From NCBI GenBank assembly GCA_913050095.1, contig CAJXAV010000007.1, forward strand, positions 1-42,188: a stretch of DNA of 42,188 nucleotides. The letters run 5' to 3'. A model generated the notes under the pieces. That model was not told the DNA's origin. It saw nothing but the letters and a program-made list of their open reading frames with translations, and ran no database searches. This DNA is from an uncultured Gammaproteobacteria bacterium. Its GTDB lineage: Bacteria; Pseudomonadota; Gammaproteobacteria; Poriferisulfidales; GCA-002705445. How positions within the stretch are numbered: the first letter of the stretch is position 1; each line of letters opens with the position of its first letter. Made by a program: the position numbers and the translations under genes. Below are positions 9,251-19,031 of the stretch, piece after piece.

Positions 9251-9601
9251 CTAATTACTTCTTGTTATTGTTATTCCAACATCTTCTGAATCTCTAATTG
9301 CACCTGGTTTACTTATTGATAATGTTATATATTCGACGTCAAATTCTTCCAAAATCATTTGCGCTATATTTTCTATCATTGTTTCAATTAATTCATGAGT
9401 ATTATTTTTCACATATTCTTTCACTCTATTTGAGATAGTCTTGTAGTCAAGAGAATGTGAAACATCGTCTGTTTTAGCGGCTTTCGATATATCAAAACCA
9501 GCTTCAAGATTTATATTGATTATTTGATCAATCTGCTTTTCCCATTCAAATAACCCTATTCTGGTTTTTAATCTAAGATTTTTTAAGAATATTTTATCCA
9601 T
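9251..9601 (-). CDS. folB: Dihydroneopterin aldolase
   Basis: Folate pathway aldolase/epimerase, 116 residues, normal length. Visible motifs: MDKIFLKNLRLKTRIGLFEWEK at the start (the I-G-x-x-x-x-E pattern), SLDYKTISNRVKEYV, LIETMIENIAQMIL with the catalytic-region Glu, and ISKPGAIRDSEDVGITI, whose conserved KP-A segment binds the pterin. It shares no intergenic space with the convergent pteridine reductase. Confidence 0.94.
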   Translation of the reverse strand: MDKIFLKNLRLKTRIGLFEWEKQIDQIININLEAGFDISKAAKTDDVSHSLDYKTISNRVKEYVKNNTHELIETMIENIAQMILEEFDVEYITLSISKPGAIRDSEDVGITITRSN

Positions 9602-9695
9602 ATATGGTTAATTATAGTGTATTATTCATATTAATGTTGTGCAGATGGCCAATATTTGCTATCTTTTTTCTTTTTTTAGAATTAGTGAGATTATT

Positions 9696-9920
9696 ATGTC
9701 AAGAATATGCGAAGTAACTGGTAAAAAACCTATGGCTGGGAATAATGTTTCTCATGCAAAAAATAGGACAAGAAGACGTTTTTTGCCTAATCTACAAATA
9801 CATAGATTTTGGGTAGAGGCTCAAAATAGATGGATATCTCTAAGAGTATCAAGAAAAGGTTTGAGAATTATAGAAAAAAAAGGTATTGAAACAGTACTTA
9901 AGGAGATTAAAAAGATATGA
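9696..9920 (+). CDS. rpmB: 50S ribosomal protein L28
   Basis: 74 residues starting [21 protein letters not shown], followed by [12 protein letters not shown], the hallmark of L28. I chose the ATG at 9696 because every L28 begins here; the open frame runs back to 9639, but that extension is unrelated sequence. The stop overlaps the start of rpmG (ATGA). Confidence 0.97.
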   Translation: MSRICEVTGKKPMAGNNVSHAKNRTRRRFLPNLQIHRFWVEAQNRWISLRVSRKGLRIIEKKGIETVLKEIKKI

Positions 9921-10072
9921 GAGAGAAAATAAAATTAGTATCTTCTGCTAAAACAGGTCATTACTATACGACCACAAAAAATAAAAAGAATATGCCTGAT
10001 AAGATCGAAATTAAGAAATTTGATCCAGTTGTAAGAAAACACGTAATTTACAAAGAAGCAAAAATAAAGTAA
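9917..10072 (+). CDS. rpmG: 50S ribosomal protein L33 (zinc-free type)
   Basis: 51 residues, [20 protein letters not shown] to [13 protein letters not shown]. The family core [28 protein letters not shown] is intact. There are no CxxC pairs, so this is the zinc-independent (C-) form usual in Gammaproteobacteria. Its ATG overlaps the rpmB stop by four bases, giving the conserved rpmB-rpmG operon. It ends three bases from the convergent lipoprotein gene. Confidence 0.96.
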   Translation: MREKIKLVSSAKTGHYYTTTKNKKNMPDKIEIKKFDPVVRKHVIYKEAKIK

Positions 10073-10075
10073 ATA

Positions 10076-10387
10076 TTACTCAGGTGCAGGGCAAAAACAT
10101 TGTCCTTTTGAATTCCAAGCACATCTCCCACTTTCGCCAGTTTTACTCTTCCACATTGCACACCCAACTCCAGTAACTCTTGGCCCTAAAGGATCAGCAA
10201 CTTTAACAGCGATTTTGTCTTTTATGTTTACAGTAACATATTCAAACTGGGATTTATTTTCATCTATTATTACAGTTTCTGTTTCTTCTTGATCATCATC
10301 AAAAGCCCAGCTTTTAATATCGGATACAGTTTGACAACCGGAAAGTGTGAAAAACACAATAAATGGGAAAATAAATTTAATATTCAT
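10076..10387 (-). CDS. Small predicted lipoprotein with a cysteine-rich tail
   Basis: I do not recognise the family. The 103-residue product begins with a short lipoprotein signal (MNIKFIFPFIVFFTLSGCQ); the lipobox LSGC places the mature N-terminal Cys at residue 18. An acidic patch (FDDDQEETET) and a predicted beta-rich middle follow. The C-terminal 30 residues hold four cysteines (GVGCAMWKS, GRCAWNSKGQCFC), suggesting disulfides or metal binding in the periplasm. A good Shine-Dalgarno (AGGAG) sits seven bases before the ATG. Confidence 0.7.
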   Translation of the reverse strand: MNIKFIFPFIVFFTLSGCQTVSDIKSWAFDDDQEETETVIIDENKSQFEYVTVNIKDKIAVKVADPLGPRVTGVGCAMWKSKTGESGRCAWNSKGQCFCPAPE

Positions 10388-10456
10388 GCCTAAACTCCTG
10401 GATTATTATATTTTAGTAAAATTATTATTTCCTATTATAACTTTATTTATTTTATA

Positions 10457-11479
10457 ATGTACTCTAAATTTTTTATATTTACAAAAAAATATAAAAAGCT
10501 TAAAAGTCCTATATTTACTATAAATTATATAAAGAGATTATTTGTGTCAATTAAAGTTTTCTTGTCTGATAAAGTGCCTAATGAAAAGGATAAAATTTTA
10601 TCTATTATTTCCTTTAATGATAAAGTTAATTATGAAAATAACATAATATCAACAGGTCTATCACCTGTAAAAAATGGAGCATTATACGAAATTTGGGAAG
10701 TTGAAAATAAGGTTATAAACACAAGTTTTAATGAAATAAATTTATCAGCAAATAAAAATTTTATATTTGGCTCAACTATTATCGAAAATGATAAATCTTA
10801 TAAAGAATTAGGATTAGAAATACAAAGTAAATATCTTGACTTCTTGCATATCGTCCGTGAAAGCAACATGAAATTGATAAAAATATGGCATTATATTCCG
10901 CAATTATTAAGAAAATATAAAAATAATAAAACAAATTATTCTTTATTTTGTGATGCAAGAGAAGTAATTTATAAAAAATATCATAATAATTTAAGTTACC
11001 CGGCAGCAACAGTTATAGGTATAGAAGGAAAAAAACTTATTATGTATTTTATTGCTGCTAATTGTGAAACTTATAATGCTCTAGAAAATAAAAGACAGGT
11101 TAGTGCATATGATTATCCGCAGGACATTTTTTTTGAAAAACCTATGTTTTCAAGAGCAGTTAATTTTTCAATTGAACAAGATCAATCATCTAAAATTATA
11201 ATATCGGGCACCGCTAGCATTAAAGGATATCAATCAATGCACCCAAATAATATAGCAAAACAATTAGATGAAAGTTTAAAAAATTATAAAATATTTTCAG
11301 ATATAAAAAATAAGCTTAACGTCTGTAGAATATATGTATCTAAAGAGCAGAAAAGTAATATTAAAATTATAGAAGAGAAATTAGATAACTATTTTAAAAA
11401 AAATCAGTATGCATTATTGTATGGTGATATTTGTAGAGAAGAGCTACTAATTGAAATTGAAGGAATATCTGATGTCTAA
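10457..11479 (+). CDS. Chorismatase-like enzyme (XanB2/FkbO/Hyg5 family), probable hydroxybenzoate supply
   Basis: Chorismatases hydrolyse or eliminate pyruvate from chorismate; XanB2 makes 3- and 4-hydroxybenzoate. The 340-residue protein carries what I recognise as the family pattern in its second half: PAATVIGIEG, then ENKRQVSAYDYP, PMFSRAVNF, and SGTASIKGYQSMHPNN before a RidA/YjgF-like C-terminal fold (LNVCRIYVSKEQ, YGDICREELLIEIEG). No UbiC-type chorismate lyase is seen in the window, so this gene may provide 4-hydroxybenzoate for ubiquinone; this is inference, and product specificity cannot be read from the sequence. The ATG overlaps a TATAAT-like sequence; another possible -10 box (TATAAC) lies about 15 bases upstream, giving a very short leader. 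It overlaps the next gene by eight bases. Confidence 0.75.
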   Translation: MYSKFFIFTKKYKKLKSPIFTINYIKRLFVSIKVFLSDKVPNEKDKILSIISFNDKVNYENNIISTGLSPVKNGALYEIWEVENKVINTSFNEINLSANKNFIFGSTIIENDKSYKELGLEIQSKYLDFLHIVRESNMKLIKIWHYIPQLLRKYKNNKTNYSLFCDAREVIYKKYHNNLSYPAATVIGIEGKKLIMYFIAANCETYNALENKRQVSAYDYPQDIFFEKPMFSRAVNFSIEQDQSSKIIISGTASIKGYQSMHPNNIAKQLDESLKNYKIFSDIKNKLNVCRIYVSKEQKSNIKIIEEKLDNYFKKNQYALLYGDICREELLIEIEGISDV

Positions 11480-11711
11480 AAAAATATATAAAATGAAAAC
11501 AACTATAGCTACTTTCGAAATAAAAATGGAGCCGCTGGGATTATGGGATCTTTGGGTCAATTCAATGCCAACATTAACTTTTGCGACACCAGAAGATGCA
11601 GCAAGTGCGGTTGCTAATAAGAAAACAGGTTATTCTTTGTGGGATAATCAAGCTGAAAAGATTAGCATTGATCTTAAAATAGAAAATTGGGAAATAATAA
11701 AAGAAGAATAA
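11472..11711 (+). CDS. Small conserved-looking protein of unknown function
   Basis: 79 residues from the ATG at 11472 (MSKKIYKMKTTIATFEIKME), which overlaps the end of the chorismatase-like gene by eight bases; an open frame starts earlier, at 11451, but that would overlap further. No signal peptide or membrane segment. It is rich in Trp for its size (LWDLWVNSM, YSLWDNQ, IENWEI) and reads like a compact soluble domain. Co-translation with the upstream enzyme suggests a linked role. I cannot assign a family. Confidence 0.65.
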   Translation: MSKKIYKMKTTIATFEIKMEPLGLWDLWVNSMPTLTFATPEDAASAVANKKTGYSLWDNQAEKISIDLKIENWEIIKEE

Positions 11712-11713
11712 AT

Positions 11714-12730
11714 TTATTGATTTTCCATAGACAATTCATATTTTCCTGAAGCAGCTAAACTATTAAGGTAAGACCTCTTGCTAATAATTTTTTGAGCTTC
11801 TAAATTATTATTATTATCTCCATTCCACTTTTTCATAGCCTCTAGTTGTAATGCTCTTCCATATGAAAAAGTAACTTTCCATGGATTATTATTTAATTTA
11901 TTAATTTCATTTAGGTTATTAGAAGCATCTTCATCAGATTGTCCTCCAGACAAGAATGCAATACCTGGGACATCTTTTGGTACATTATTTCCAAGACATT
12001 TTACTGTTAATTCAGCAATTTCATTCGTATCTGACTGAACTTCGCAATTTGCACCACTTGTTATCATATTAGGTTTTAAAATTATGCCAGAATTAACAAC
12101 ATCAAGTTTATCTAGTTCTTCAAATAAAATAGATTGCATTGTATTTGTTACATTAAAGCATTTATGAATATCATGAGAACCGTCCATTAAAACTTCTGGC
12201 TCTACAATTGGAACTATATCGAATTCTTGGCAAATACTTGCATATCTTGCAAGTGCATGAGAATTTGCAATCATACAAGCTGAAGAAGGAATATTATCGG
12301 CGATTGTAATAACTGCTCGCCATTTTGCAAACTTTGCTCCTAAAGATTTGTATTCCTCCATTCTTTGAGGCAAATTGTCCAAACCTTCCGTTATTTTTTC
12401 GTTTTCATGGCATGAAAATGGTTTTGCTCCAGTATCTACTTTAATTCCTGGCAATATCCCAATTTTATTTAAAAAATCTGGAAAATTCGTACCTTCAGAT
12501 ATCTTTTGTTTAATTGTTTCGTCAAATAATATTGCTCCTGATATATATTTCGGTAAAGATTCTGCTGTGACAAGCATATCTCTATATGATCTTCTATTTT
12601 CTTCGTTGACAGTAATTCCTAAAGCATTAAATCTTTTTTCACAGGTCCCGTGGCTTTCATCCATTGCTAAGATGCCCTTTGATTCAGAAACCATTTGAGA
12701 TGCAATTTGATTAAGTATTTTTTTATCCAT
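11714..12730 (-). CDS. Fructose-bisphosphate aldolase, class I
   Basis: Schiff-base aldolase of glycolysis/gluconeogenesis, related to the animal and plant enzyme rather than the zinc-dependent class II enzyme of most Gammaproteobacteria. Residues 18-45 read KGILAMDESHGTCEKRF, the class I start. The family also shows in AKWRAVITI, IVEPEVLMDG and the Schiff-base lysine segment GIILKPNMITSG. The C-terminal part has AFLSGGQSDEDAS, then TFSYGRALQ and the end LSMENQ. 338 residues is normal. It is the last gene of the tkt-gap-pgk-pyk-fba block, 19 bases after pyk. Confidence 0.94.
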   Translation of the reverse strand: MDKKILNQIASQMVSESKGILAMDESHGTCEKRFNALGITVNEENRRSYRDMLVTAESLPKYISGAILFDETIKQKISEGTNFPDFLNKIGILPGIKVDTGAKPFSCHENEKITEGLDNLPQRMEEYKSLGAKFAKWRAVITIADNIPSSACMIANSHALARYASICQEFDIVPIVEPEVLMDGSHDIHKCFNVTNTMQSILFEELDKLDVVNSGIILKPNMITSGANCEVQSDTNEIAELTVKCLGNNVPKDVPGIAFLSGGQSDEDASNNLNEINKLNNNPWKVTFSYGRALQLEAMKKWNGDNNNNLEAQKIISKRSYLNSLAASGKYELSMENQ

Positions 12731-12749
12731 TATAAATCCTTTAAATTTT

Positions 12750-14210
12750 TTACCCCTCTGCTAAATGACCAACTGTGACTACTTTAATAGCATTAGTTCC
12801 ACCTTCTTTCCCAGCCAGATCACCTTTTGTTATTATTACTAAATCATTCTCTTTTGCAACATTCAATGCTGTTAATACATTTATTGCATCCTTGTTTACT
12901 TTAGCGTGATTCGTATCAATTGAGTTTATTCTTGCAGGGTACACACCCCTATATAAAGTTACTTTTCTTAATGTTCCTGTGTGTGTAGTTAAAGCGAATA
13001 TTGGAACACTATGGTTTATTCTCGACATCCATAATGCTGTAGAGCCAGATTCTGTTATTGCTGCAATCGCTACTGCACTTAAATTATCTGCAGTAAGCAT
13101 GCATGCCATAGCAATTGCTCTATCCACTTTTTTACTTTCAATGGAATAATTTAAACCTTTACTAGTTAAAGGACTTTGTCCTTCTGAGCCTTCACAAATT
13201 CTGCTCATAGCTTCTACAGCCTCAACAGGATGATCGCCCATAGCAGTTTCACTTGAAAGCATTACAGCATCAGTTCCATCTATCACAGCATTTGCAACAT
13301 CAAATACCTCTGCTCTCGTTGGTATGGAATTTGTGATCATAGATTCCATCATTTGGGTTGCAGTTATAACAACTTTATCTTTTTTTCTAGCTTTTTTAAT
13401 TAGATTCTTTTGAACTGCTGGGAGTTGAGCGTCGCCAATTTCTACTCCAAGGTCTCCCCTAGCTATCATAATTGCATTAGCAGATTCTATAATTTCATCA
13501 ATATTTTCTAGAGCTTCAGATCTTTCTATTTTAGCTATTATTCCTCCATCATTACCTGCTTCTTTTAATAATTTTCTCGCTAACTCGACATCTTTAGCTT
13601 CTCTAGCAAAAGATACTGCGAGGTAATCAACACCAATCTCTGCGGCGATTTTTATATCATTAAGATCTTTATCACTTATTGCTGATGCAGAAAGGCCACC
13701 ACCTTTTCTATTCAGTCCCTTGGAGTCATAAAGAAGCCCTCCATGAATAACTTTTGTTATAATTTTTGAGTCAGAGATCTTTTCTACTTTTAGTTCTATT
13801 CTTCCATCGTCTAAAAGGAGAATATCATTTATGGAAAGTTCTTTAGATAAATCTTTATAAGTTGTACCGACTATCTCCTCGGTGCCCTTATCAAAAGGAT
13901 GTTTGTCGTCAATTGTAAATTTAGAGCCATTTTTTAGATCTATTTTTGAGTTTATGAATCTGGTAATTCTAATTTTTGGTCCTTGTAAATCTCCAACGAT
14001 CCCTACATGGTAATGTTTTTCTTCTGCAATCTGCCTAACCAATTTAGCACGTTCTATATGAGATTCTCTATCACCATGAGAAAAGTTTAGTCTTACTAAG
14101 TCTACTCCTGCATCTATCAAACCTTCAATAGCTTTACGAGTAGAAGTTGAAGGACCTAAAGTCGCTATAATTTTTGTTTGCCTATATATAAGATCATTAA
14201 TTGCTGTCAT
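12750..14210 (-). CDS. pyk: Pyruvate kinase
   Basis: Converts phosphoenolpyruvate and ADP to pyruvate and ATP. 486 residues. Visible: TKIIATLGPST near the start, VRLNFSHGD for substrate binding, GDLQGPKIRI, then IIAKIERSEAL containing the catalytic Lys, IMIARGDLGVEI, VITATQMMESM and DGTDAVMLSSETAMGDHPVE. The C-terminal domain lacks an obvious fructose-1,6-bisphosphate loop, closer to PykA. Its ATG overlaps the pgk stop by four bases. Confidence 0.97.
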   Translation of the reverse strand: MTAINDLIYRQTKIIATLGPSTSTRKAIEGLIDAGVDLVRLNFSHGDRESHIERAKLVRQIAEEKHYHVGIVGDLQGPKIRITRFINSKIDLKNGSKFTIDDKHPFDKGTEEIVGTTYKDLSKELSINDILLLDDGRIELKVEKISDSKIITKVIHGGLLYDSKGLNRKGGGLSASAISDKDLNDIKIAAEIGVDYLAVSFAREAKDVELARKLLKEAGNDGGIIAKIERSEALENIDEIIESANAIMIARGDLGVEIGDAQLPAVQKNLIKKARKKDKVVITATQMMESMITNSIPTRAEVFDVANAVIDGTDAVMLSSETAMGDHPVEAVEAMSRICEGSEGQSPLTSKGLNYSIESKKVDRAIAMACMLTADNLSAVAIAAITESGSTALWMSRINHSVPIFALTTHTGTLRKVTLYRGVYPARINSIDTNHAKVNKDAINVLTALNVAKENDLVIITKGDLAGKEGGTNAIKVVTVGHLAEG

Positions 14211-15370
14211 AATTTTTTAATTATTTTTATTCCTGGAAGTTCTCTACCCTCAAGAAACTCTAGAAATGCTCCGCCACCTGTTGATATATAATCTAAATCT
14301 TTAAAATTAACAAACTTTTCGATAGCAGAAATTGTATCTCCTCCACCAGCAATAGTTAGTGCTTTAGTCTTACTTATTGCGTTAGCTATACTTTTTGTTC
14401 CGTTTTCGAATGATGTTTTTTCAAAAATACCTACAGGACCATTCCATATTATTGTACCAGCTTCTTCAATTAATTTTTCATATATTCTTGATGTTTTTGG
14501 GCCTATATCTTTAATCATCTCGTTTTCTGATACATGGTCGATATTTTTAGAAGTAATTTTATTAGAATCTTCACATATAACATCTACCGGCAGAGGAACT
14601 AAAACATTATTTTTTTTGGCTAGTAATGTAATTTCTTTTGCATCAGAAACCATCTCATTTTCCGACAGCGACTTTCCAATATTATGTCCTTCGCTAAGTA
14701 AAAAAGTATTAGCAATTCCACCACCAATAATAATTACGTCAACTTTTTGAATGAGTTTTTTTAATATGTTAAGTTTTGTAGAAACCTTTGAGCCACCAAT
14801 AATTGCCAAAACTGGTGCTTTTGGCTTTGCGATAATTTTTTCTATATTAAAAATCTCATTTATTAGAAGTAGCCCACCACAACTAATTGGAGCGTATTTG
14901 GCTATAGCATATGTGGATGCATGTTTTCTGTGTGCCGCGCCAAAAGCATCCATTACAAAAACATCACAGTTTTTTGCCATTTTCTTTGCTAGATCATTGT
15001 CTCCAGATTTTTCACCAACAAGAAATCTTGTGTTTTCATATAGAGTTATATCATTTTTATATTCAGGAGATTTCTCGTCTAGAGGATTTTCTTCAAAAAA
15101 TACTTTTTTGTTAAGAATTTTTGATAATCTATCCGCAACAATTTTTAGACTATATTTTTCATCAAAACAACCTTCTTTCGGCCTGCCAAAATGTGAAATG
15201 ATAGCTAATTTTGCGCCTTTCGATAAAGCATACTCTATGGTTGGAATTGCAGCTTTTATTCTTGCGTCATTCACAATTTGATTATTGTGAATTGGCACAT
15301 TAAGATCTTCGCGTATTAAAATATTTTTTTCTTCAATATTAACATTAGTTAGTTCTGTATAAGATGACAT
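14207..15370 (-). CDS. pgk: Phosphoglycerate kinase
   Basis: 387 residues, normal length. Motifs: NILIREDLNVPI (substrate Asp/Asn), ISHFGRPKEG, TLYENTRFLVGEKSGD, VMDAFGAAHRKHAS, VLAIIGGSKVSTKL, IIWNGPVGIFE and the nucleotide loop TIAGGGDTISAI followed by YISTGGGAFLEFLEG. The DAFGxAHR spacing is as in proteobacterial enzymes. The start overlaps the gap stop by one base, so the genes are translated as a chain. Confidence 0.97.
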   Translation of the reverse strand: MSSYTELTNVNIEEKNILIREDLNVPIHNNQIVNDARIKAAIPTIEYALSKGAKLAIISHFGRPKEGCFDEKYSLKIVADRLSKILNKKVFFEENPLDEKSPEYKNDITLYENTRFLVGEKSGDNDLAKKMAKNCDVFVMDAFGAAHRKHASTYAIAKYAPISCGGLLLINEIFNIEKIIAKPKAPVLAIIGGSKVSTKLNILKKLIQKVDVIIIGGGIANTFLLSEGHNIGKSLSENEMVSDAKEITLLAKKNNVLVPLPVDVICEDSNKITSKNIDHVSENEMIKDIGPKTSRIYEKLIEEAGTIIWNGPVGIFEKTSFENGTKSIANAISKTKALTIAGGGDTISAIEKFVNFKDLDYISTGGGAFLEFLEGRELPGIKIIKKL

Positions 15371-16380
15371 TACTTTGCATTCATTAAAGCCAGAGTTATA
15401 TCTAGCATTCTATTTGAAAATCCCCACTCATTGTCATACCAAACATATACTTTTAATAATTTATCATCCATAACTTTTGTAAGATTTGAATCATATATAG
15501 ATGATGCTGGGTTATGATTAAAGTCAGTAGAAACTAATGGTATTTCATTATACTCAATAATGTTTTTCATTTTATTTTTTGAAGCTTCCTTTAAAATATC
15601 ATTCACTTCATTAATAGAAGTATTTTTTTTTGTTCTTACAACAAGGTCCACTACAGATACGTTAACAGTCGGAATTCTTACTGCAAGCCCATCTAGTTTT
15701 CCTTCTAGCTCCGGAATAACTAAACCAACATTTTTTGCTGCACCTGTTTTTGTAGGTATCATGGACATAGTTGCTGCCCTAGCTCTCCTTATATCCTTAT
15801 GATTTGCATCAGTAAGCCTTTGATCATTCGTAAAAGAATGGATGGTTGTTATTAATCCGTGTTCGATGCCAATATTATCATTCAATACTTTAATGACAGG
15901 AGCTATGCAATTAGTTGTACAAGATGCATTTGAAATTATAGTGTGATCTTTCGATAAAATTTCTTCATTCACACCATACACAACGGTGGCATCAACATTT
16001 TTTCCTGGGGCAGAAATAATTACTTTTTTTGCGCCATTTTTTAAATGAATTTGTGTACCTTCTTTTGAATTAAATTTACCAGTACATTCGAAAACAACGT
16101 CAACATTATATTTTCCCCAATTAATCATACTAGGGTCTCTTTCGGAAGTAATATTAATTTTATCATTATCAACGTACATATAATTATTGTCAGCTCTTAC
16201 TTCTTTATTAAATTTTCCGTGAGCTGAATCGTACATTGTTAAATGTGCACTTACAGAGTTATCGCCAACATCATTTATAGCAACAATTTTTAAATCTTTA
16301 TGAGACTCTGATTCGTATAGAGCTCTTAGAATATTTCGTCCAATCCTTCCATAGCCATTAATTCCAATCTTAATTGTCAT
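15370..16380 (-). CDS. gap: Glyceraldehyde-3-phosphate dehydrogenase, type I
   Basis: 336 residues. [10 protein letters not shown] is the dinucleotide fold, AINDVGDN holds the Asp that favours NAD, and the catalytic Cys lies in [14 protein letters not shown] (about residue 150). [20 protein letters not shown] and [14 protein letters not shown] support GAPDH rather than erythrose-4-phosphate dehydrogenase, even though the gene sits between tkt and pgk where epd lies in enterics. Seventeen bases separate it from tkt. Confidence 0.96.
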   Translation of the reverse strand: MTIKIGINGYGRIGRNILRALYESESHKDLKIVAINDVGDNSVSAHLTMYDSAHGKFNKEVRADNNYMYVDNDKINITSERDPSMINWGKYNVDVVFECTGKFNSKEGTQIHLKNGAKKVIISAPGKNVDATVVYGVNEEILSKDHTIISNASCTTNCIAPVIKVLNDNIGIEHGLITTIHSFTNDQRLTDANHKDIRRARAATMSMIPTKTGAAKNVGLVIPELEGKLDGLAVRIPTVNVSVVDLVVRTKKNTSINEVNDILKEASKNKMKNIIEYNEIPLVSTDFNHNPASSIYDSNLTKVMDDKLLKVYVWYDNEWGFSNRMLDITLALMNAK

Positions 16381-16397
16381 TTTTATATTTCCTATAT

Positions 16398-18413
16398 TTA
16401 TTTTTCTTTAAGTATTATTTCTGCATGCTCAACAATATTTTGCGAAGTGAAACCAAAATATTCTAATAATTTACCACCTGGTGCAGATTCACCAAAACAG
16501 TTGATACCAATTGTTTTACCGTTTAACCCGATATATTTATGCCAGAATGAAGTAGATCCAGCTTCTATTGATATTCTTTTATCGATATCGGAAGGCAAAA
16601 CCGCGTTTTTATATTCATCGCTTTGCTTATCAAAGATCTCGCTTGATAGCATCGATATAACTCTAGTACCAATTCCTTTTTGTTCCAACTTATTTGCAGC
16701 TTCAATCGCTATACTAACTTCACTTCCGCTCGCGATTAATATTATATCTAATTTTTTTGAATCTTTTAATATGTATGCACCTTTATTAATTAAAGCAATT
16801 TGCTCATTAGATCTTTCTTGGAATTTACAATTTTGTCTTGATAAAATTAAACATGTTGGCCCGGATTTATTCTCAATAGCATACTTCCATGCAATAGCTG
16901 TTTCTAATGTATCGCAAGGTCTAATTACTGTATTATTTGGTATGTCTCTCAGACTATTAGTTTGTTCTATTGCTTGGTGTGTTGGTCCATCTTCACCTAA
17001 TCCAATAGAATCATGCGTAAATACAAAAATATTTCTTAGACCCATGATTGCACTCATCCTAATTGCATTTTTTGAATAATCACAAAAGGTTAAGAAAGTT
17101 CCTCCGTATGGAATGAATCCACCATGTGAACTTACTCCGTTCATTATGGCTGACATTCCAAATTCTCTCACCCCATAGTTAATATAATTACCATTTTTAT
17201 ATTCTTTTATTTCTTTTGATCCCGACCATAATGTTAGGTTTGATGCTGCAAGATCAGCAGATCCTCCTAACATTTCAGGTAATATTTTTGCATATGCTTC
17301 TATACTATTCTGCGAGGCTTTCCTCGTTGCTATTGTATCTTTTTGTTCATTACAAGATTTTATAAACTCTTGTGATTTTCGCACCCAGTTTTCTGGTAGT
17401 TCTGAAGAAAATCTTCTTATAAGTTCATTAGCTTCATTAGGGTAATTTTTTTTATATTCATCAAATTCTTTGTTCCATTTATTTTCAATTTCTTCACCAG
17501 TTTTTGTATTATCCCAAACAGCATAAATATCATCTGGTATCTCAAATGGACCGTAATTCCAGCCAATATTTTTTTTAGTTAAATCTGTTTCTTCGTTCCC
17601 CAAAGGTGCACCATGGGAACTTTCCTTTCCTTCTTTGTTTGGCGAACCAAAACCAATCTTTGTTTTACAACAAATTAATGTAGGCTTATTTTCTGATTTT
17701 AACGCATTTTCAATTGCTTCAATAAGGTCTTCTGGGGAGTGTCCATCGACATTTCTTATAACATTCCAGTTATAAGACTCAAATCTCTTAGAAGTATCAT
17801 CTGTAAACCAGCCCTCAACTTCACCATCAATTGAAATACCGTTATCGTCATAGAAAACTATAAGTTTATTTAACTCTAATGTGCCAGCTAAAGAACAAAC
17901 TTCATGTGAAATTCCTTCCATTAGGCACCCATCTCCTGTGAAAACATATGTATTATGGTCTATTATCTTTGAAATCCCTTTATTATAAAACGAACCAAGA
18001 GTTTTTTCAGCTATGGCCATGCCAACGGCATTAGCTAATCCCTGACCTAAAGGACCAGTAGTAGTTTCTACGCCGTCAGTAAGATGTGATTCAGGATGTC
18101 CAGGAGTTTTTGAATGTAATTGCCTGAAATTTTTGATTTCATCTATATTTAAATCGTAGCCTGTCAAATGGAGTAGACTGTATAGAAGCATTGACCCGTG
18201 ACCATTAGATAAAACAAATCTATCTCTATTAATCCATTTTGGATTATTTGGGCTATGTTTAAGATAATCAGACCATAAAACTTGAGCTATATCAGACATC
18301 CCCAACGGCATCCCAGGATGACCAGAATTTGCCTTATCTATAGCATCGATAGACAAAGCTCTAATAGCATTTGCCATATCTTTTCTTAAGTCATTGTTTG
18401 TTTTTTTTGCCAA
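16398..18413 (-). CDS. tkt: Transketolase
   Basis: Thiamine-diphosphate enzyme of the pentose phosphate pathway, 671 residues. Motifs: [35 protein letters not shown], the TPP motif [18 protein letters not shown] (residues about 160), [10 protein letters not shown], then the pyrimidine domain with [35 protein letters not shown] and LILSRQ. The start given is a TTG; the residues [10 protein letters not shown] it includes match the LRKELANAIR start of family members, though an ATG at 18377 is possible. With the TTG, it overlaps the plsY end by 23 bases. Confidence 0.95.
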   Translation of the reverse strand: MAKKTNNDLRKDMANAIRALSIDAIDKANSGHPGMPLGMSDIAQVLWSDYLKHSPNNPKWINRDRFVLSNGHGSMLLYSLLHLTGYDLNIDEIKNFRQLHSKTPGHPESHLTDGVETTTGPLGQGLANAVGMAIAEKTLGSFYNKGISKIIDHNTYVFTGDGCLMEGISHEVCSLAGTLELNKLIVFYDDNGISIDGEVEGWFTDDTSKRFESYNWNVIRNVDGHSPEDLIEAIENALKSENKPTLICCKTKIGFGSPNKEGKESSHGAPLGNEETDLTKKNIGWNYGPFEIPDDIYAVWDNTKTGEEIENKWNKEFDEYKKNYPNEANELIRRFSSELPENWVRKSQEFIKSCNEQKDTIATRKASQNSIEAYAKILPEMLGGSADLAASNLTLWSGSKEIKEYKNGNYINYGVREFGMSAIMNGVSSHGGFIPYGGTFLTFCDYSKNAIRMSAIMGLRNIFVFTHDSIGLGEDGPTHQAIEQTNSLRDIPNNTVIRPCDTLETAIAWKYAIENKSGPTCLILSRQNCKFQERSNEQIALINKGAYILKDSKKLDIILIASGSEVSIAIEAANKLEQKGIGTRVISMLSSEIFDKQSDEYKNAVLPSDIDKRISIEAGSTSFWHKYIGLNGKTIGINCFGESAPGGKLLEYFGFTSQNIVEHAEIILKEK

Positions 18414-19002
18414 TCTTTGTTTCAGTGTTATTAATTAGGTTACCTATATTTGTCTTATGTTTGTATATTACTACAATCGATAAAATCGTATATATAGAAG
18501 TTAATGTTAAAATCTCATAACTTAACCATGTATATAATGGTAAAAAAGTAAATGTGACTATAGCAGATAAAGCTGAGTACCTAAATAGAAATGCTGTTAT
18601 TAACCAAGTTAACAAACAAATTAATCCTAAAATGATATCAAAGCCAATTATTGAACCAAAAGCAGTTGCAACACCTTTTCCGCCTTTGAATTTATAAAAT
18701 ATTGGAAAAATATGTCCAATAACTGCGATAATACCAACGATTTGAGCGTAAGATTTGTCTTTGAAGATATAAAAAGCAAAAATTACTGGCAATGTGCCTT
18801 TAAGCATATCAAAAATAAGTGTGGCAAATGCAAGTACCTTATTGCCAGACCTTAGGATATTAGTTGCTCCCGGATTTTTCGAGCCATATTCTCTTGGATC
18901 TTGGAACTTGCATAATTTGGAAAAAATAATAGAACTGTTTACAGATCCTATTAAATAACTAATAGTAAGAAATAAGACAGAAGAGATAGTTATAGTAATC
19001 AA
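18391..19002 (-). CDS. plsY: Glycerol-3-phosphate acyltransferase PlsY
   Basis: Membrane acyltransferase that uses acyl-phosphate in the first step of phospholipid synthesis. 203 residues with about five hydrophobic segments. The conserved loops are [12 protein letters not shown], then [19 protein letters not shown] (residues about 37-56) and [14 protein letters not shown]. The only plausible start is a TTG at 19002, with an in-frame stop just upstream and a G-rich stretch before it. The gene begins 29 bases from the divergent bioH start. It heads the central-carbon block by overlap with tkt. Confidence 0.95.
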   Translation of the reverse strand: MITITISSVLFLTISYLIGSVNSSIIFSKLCKFQDPREYGSKNPGATNILRSGNKVLAFATLIFDMLKGTLPVIFAFYIFKDKSYAQIVGIIAVIGHIFPIFYKFKGGKGVATAFGSIIGFDIILGLICLLTWLITAFLFRYSALSAIVTFTFLPLYTWLSYEILTLTSIYTILSIVVIYKHKTNIGNLINNTETKIGKKNKQ

Positions 19003-19031
19003 CTTGGCCCCAAGAATTTATTTATTATAGT

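Noticed and set aside
15370-16380. gap as erythrose-4-phosphate dehydrogenase (epd)
   Set aside because: The gene order tkt-x-pgk would suit epd, but [16 protein letters not shown] and IPTKTGAAK are GAPDH-type.
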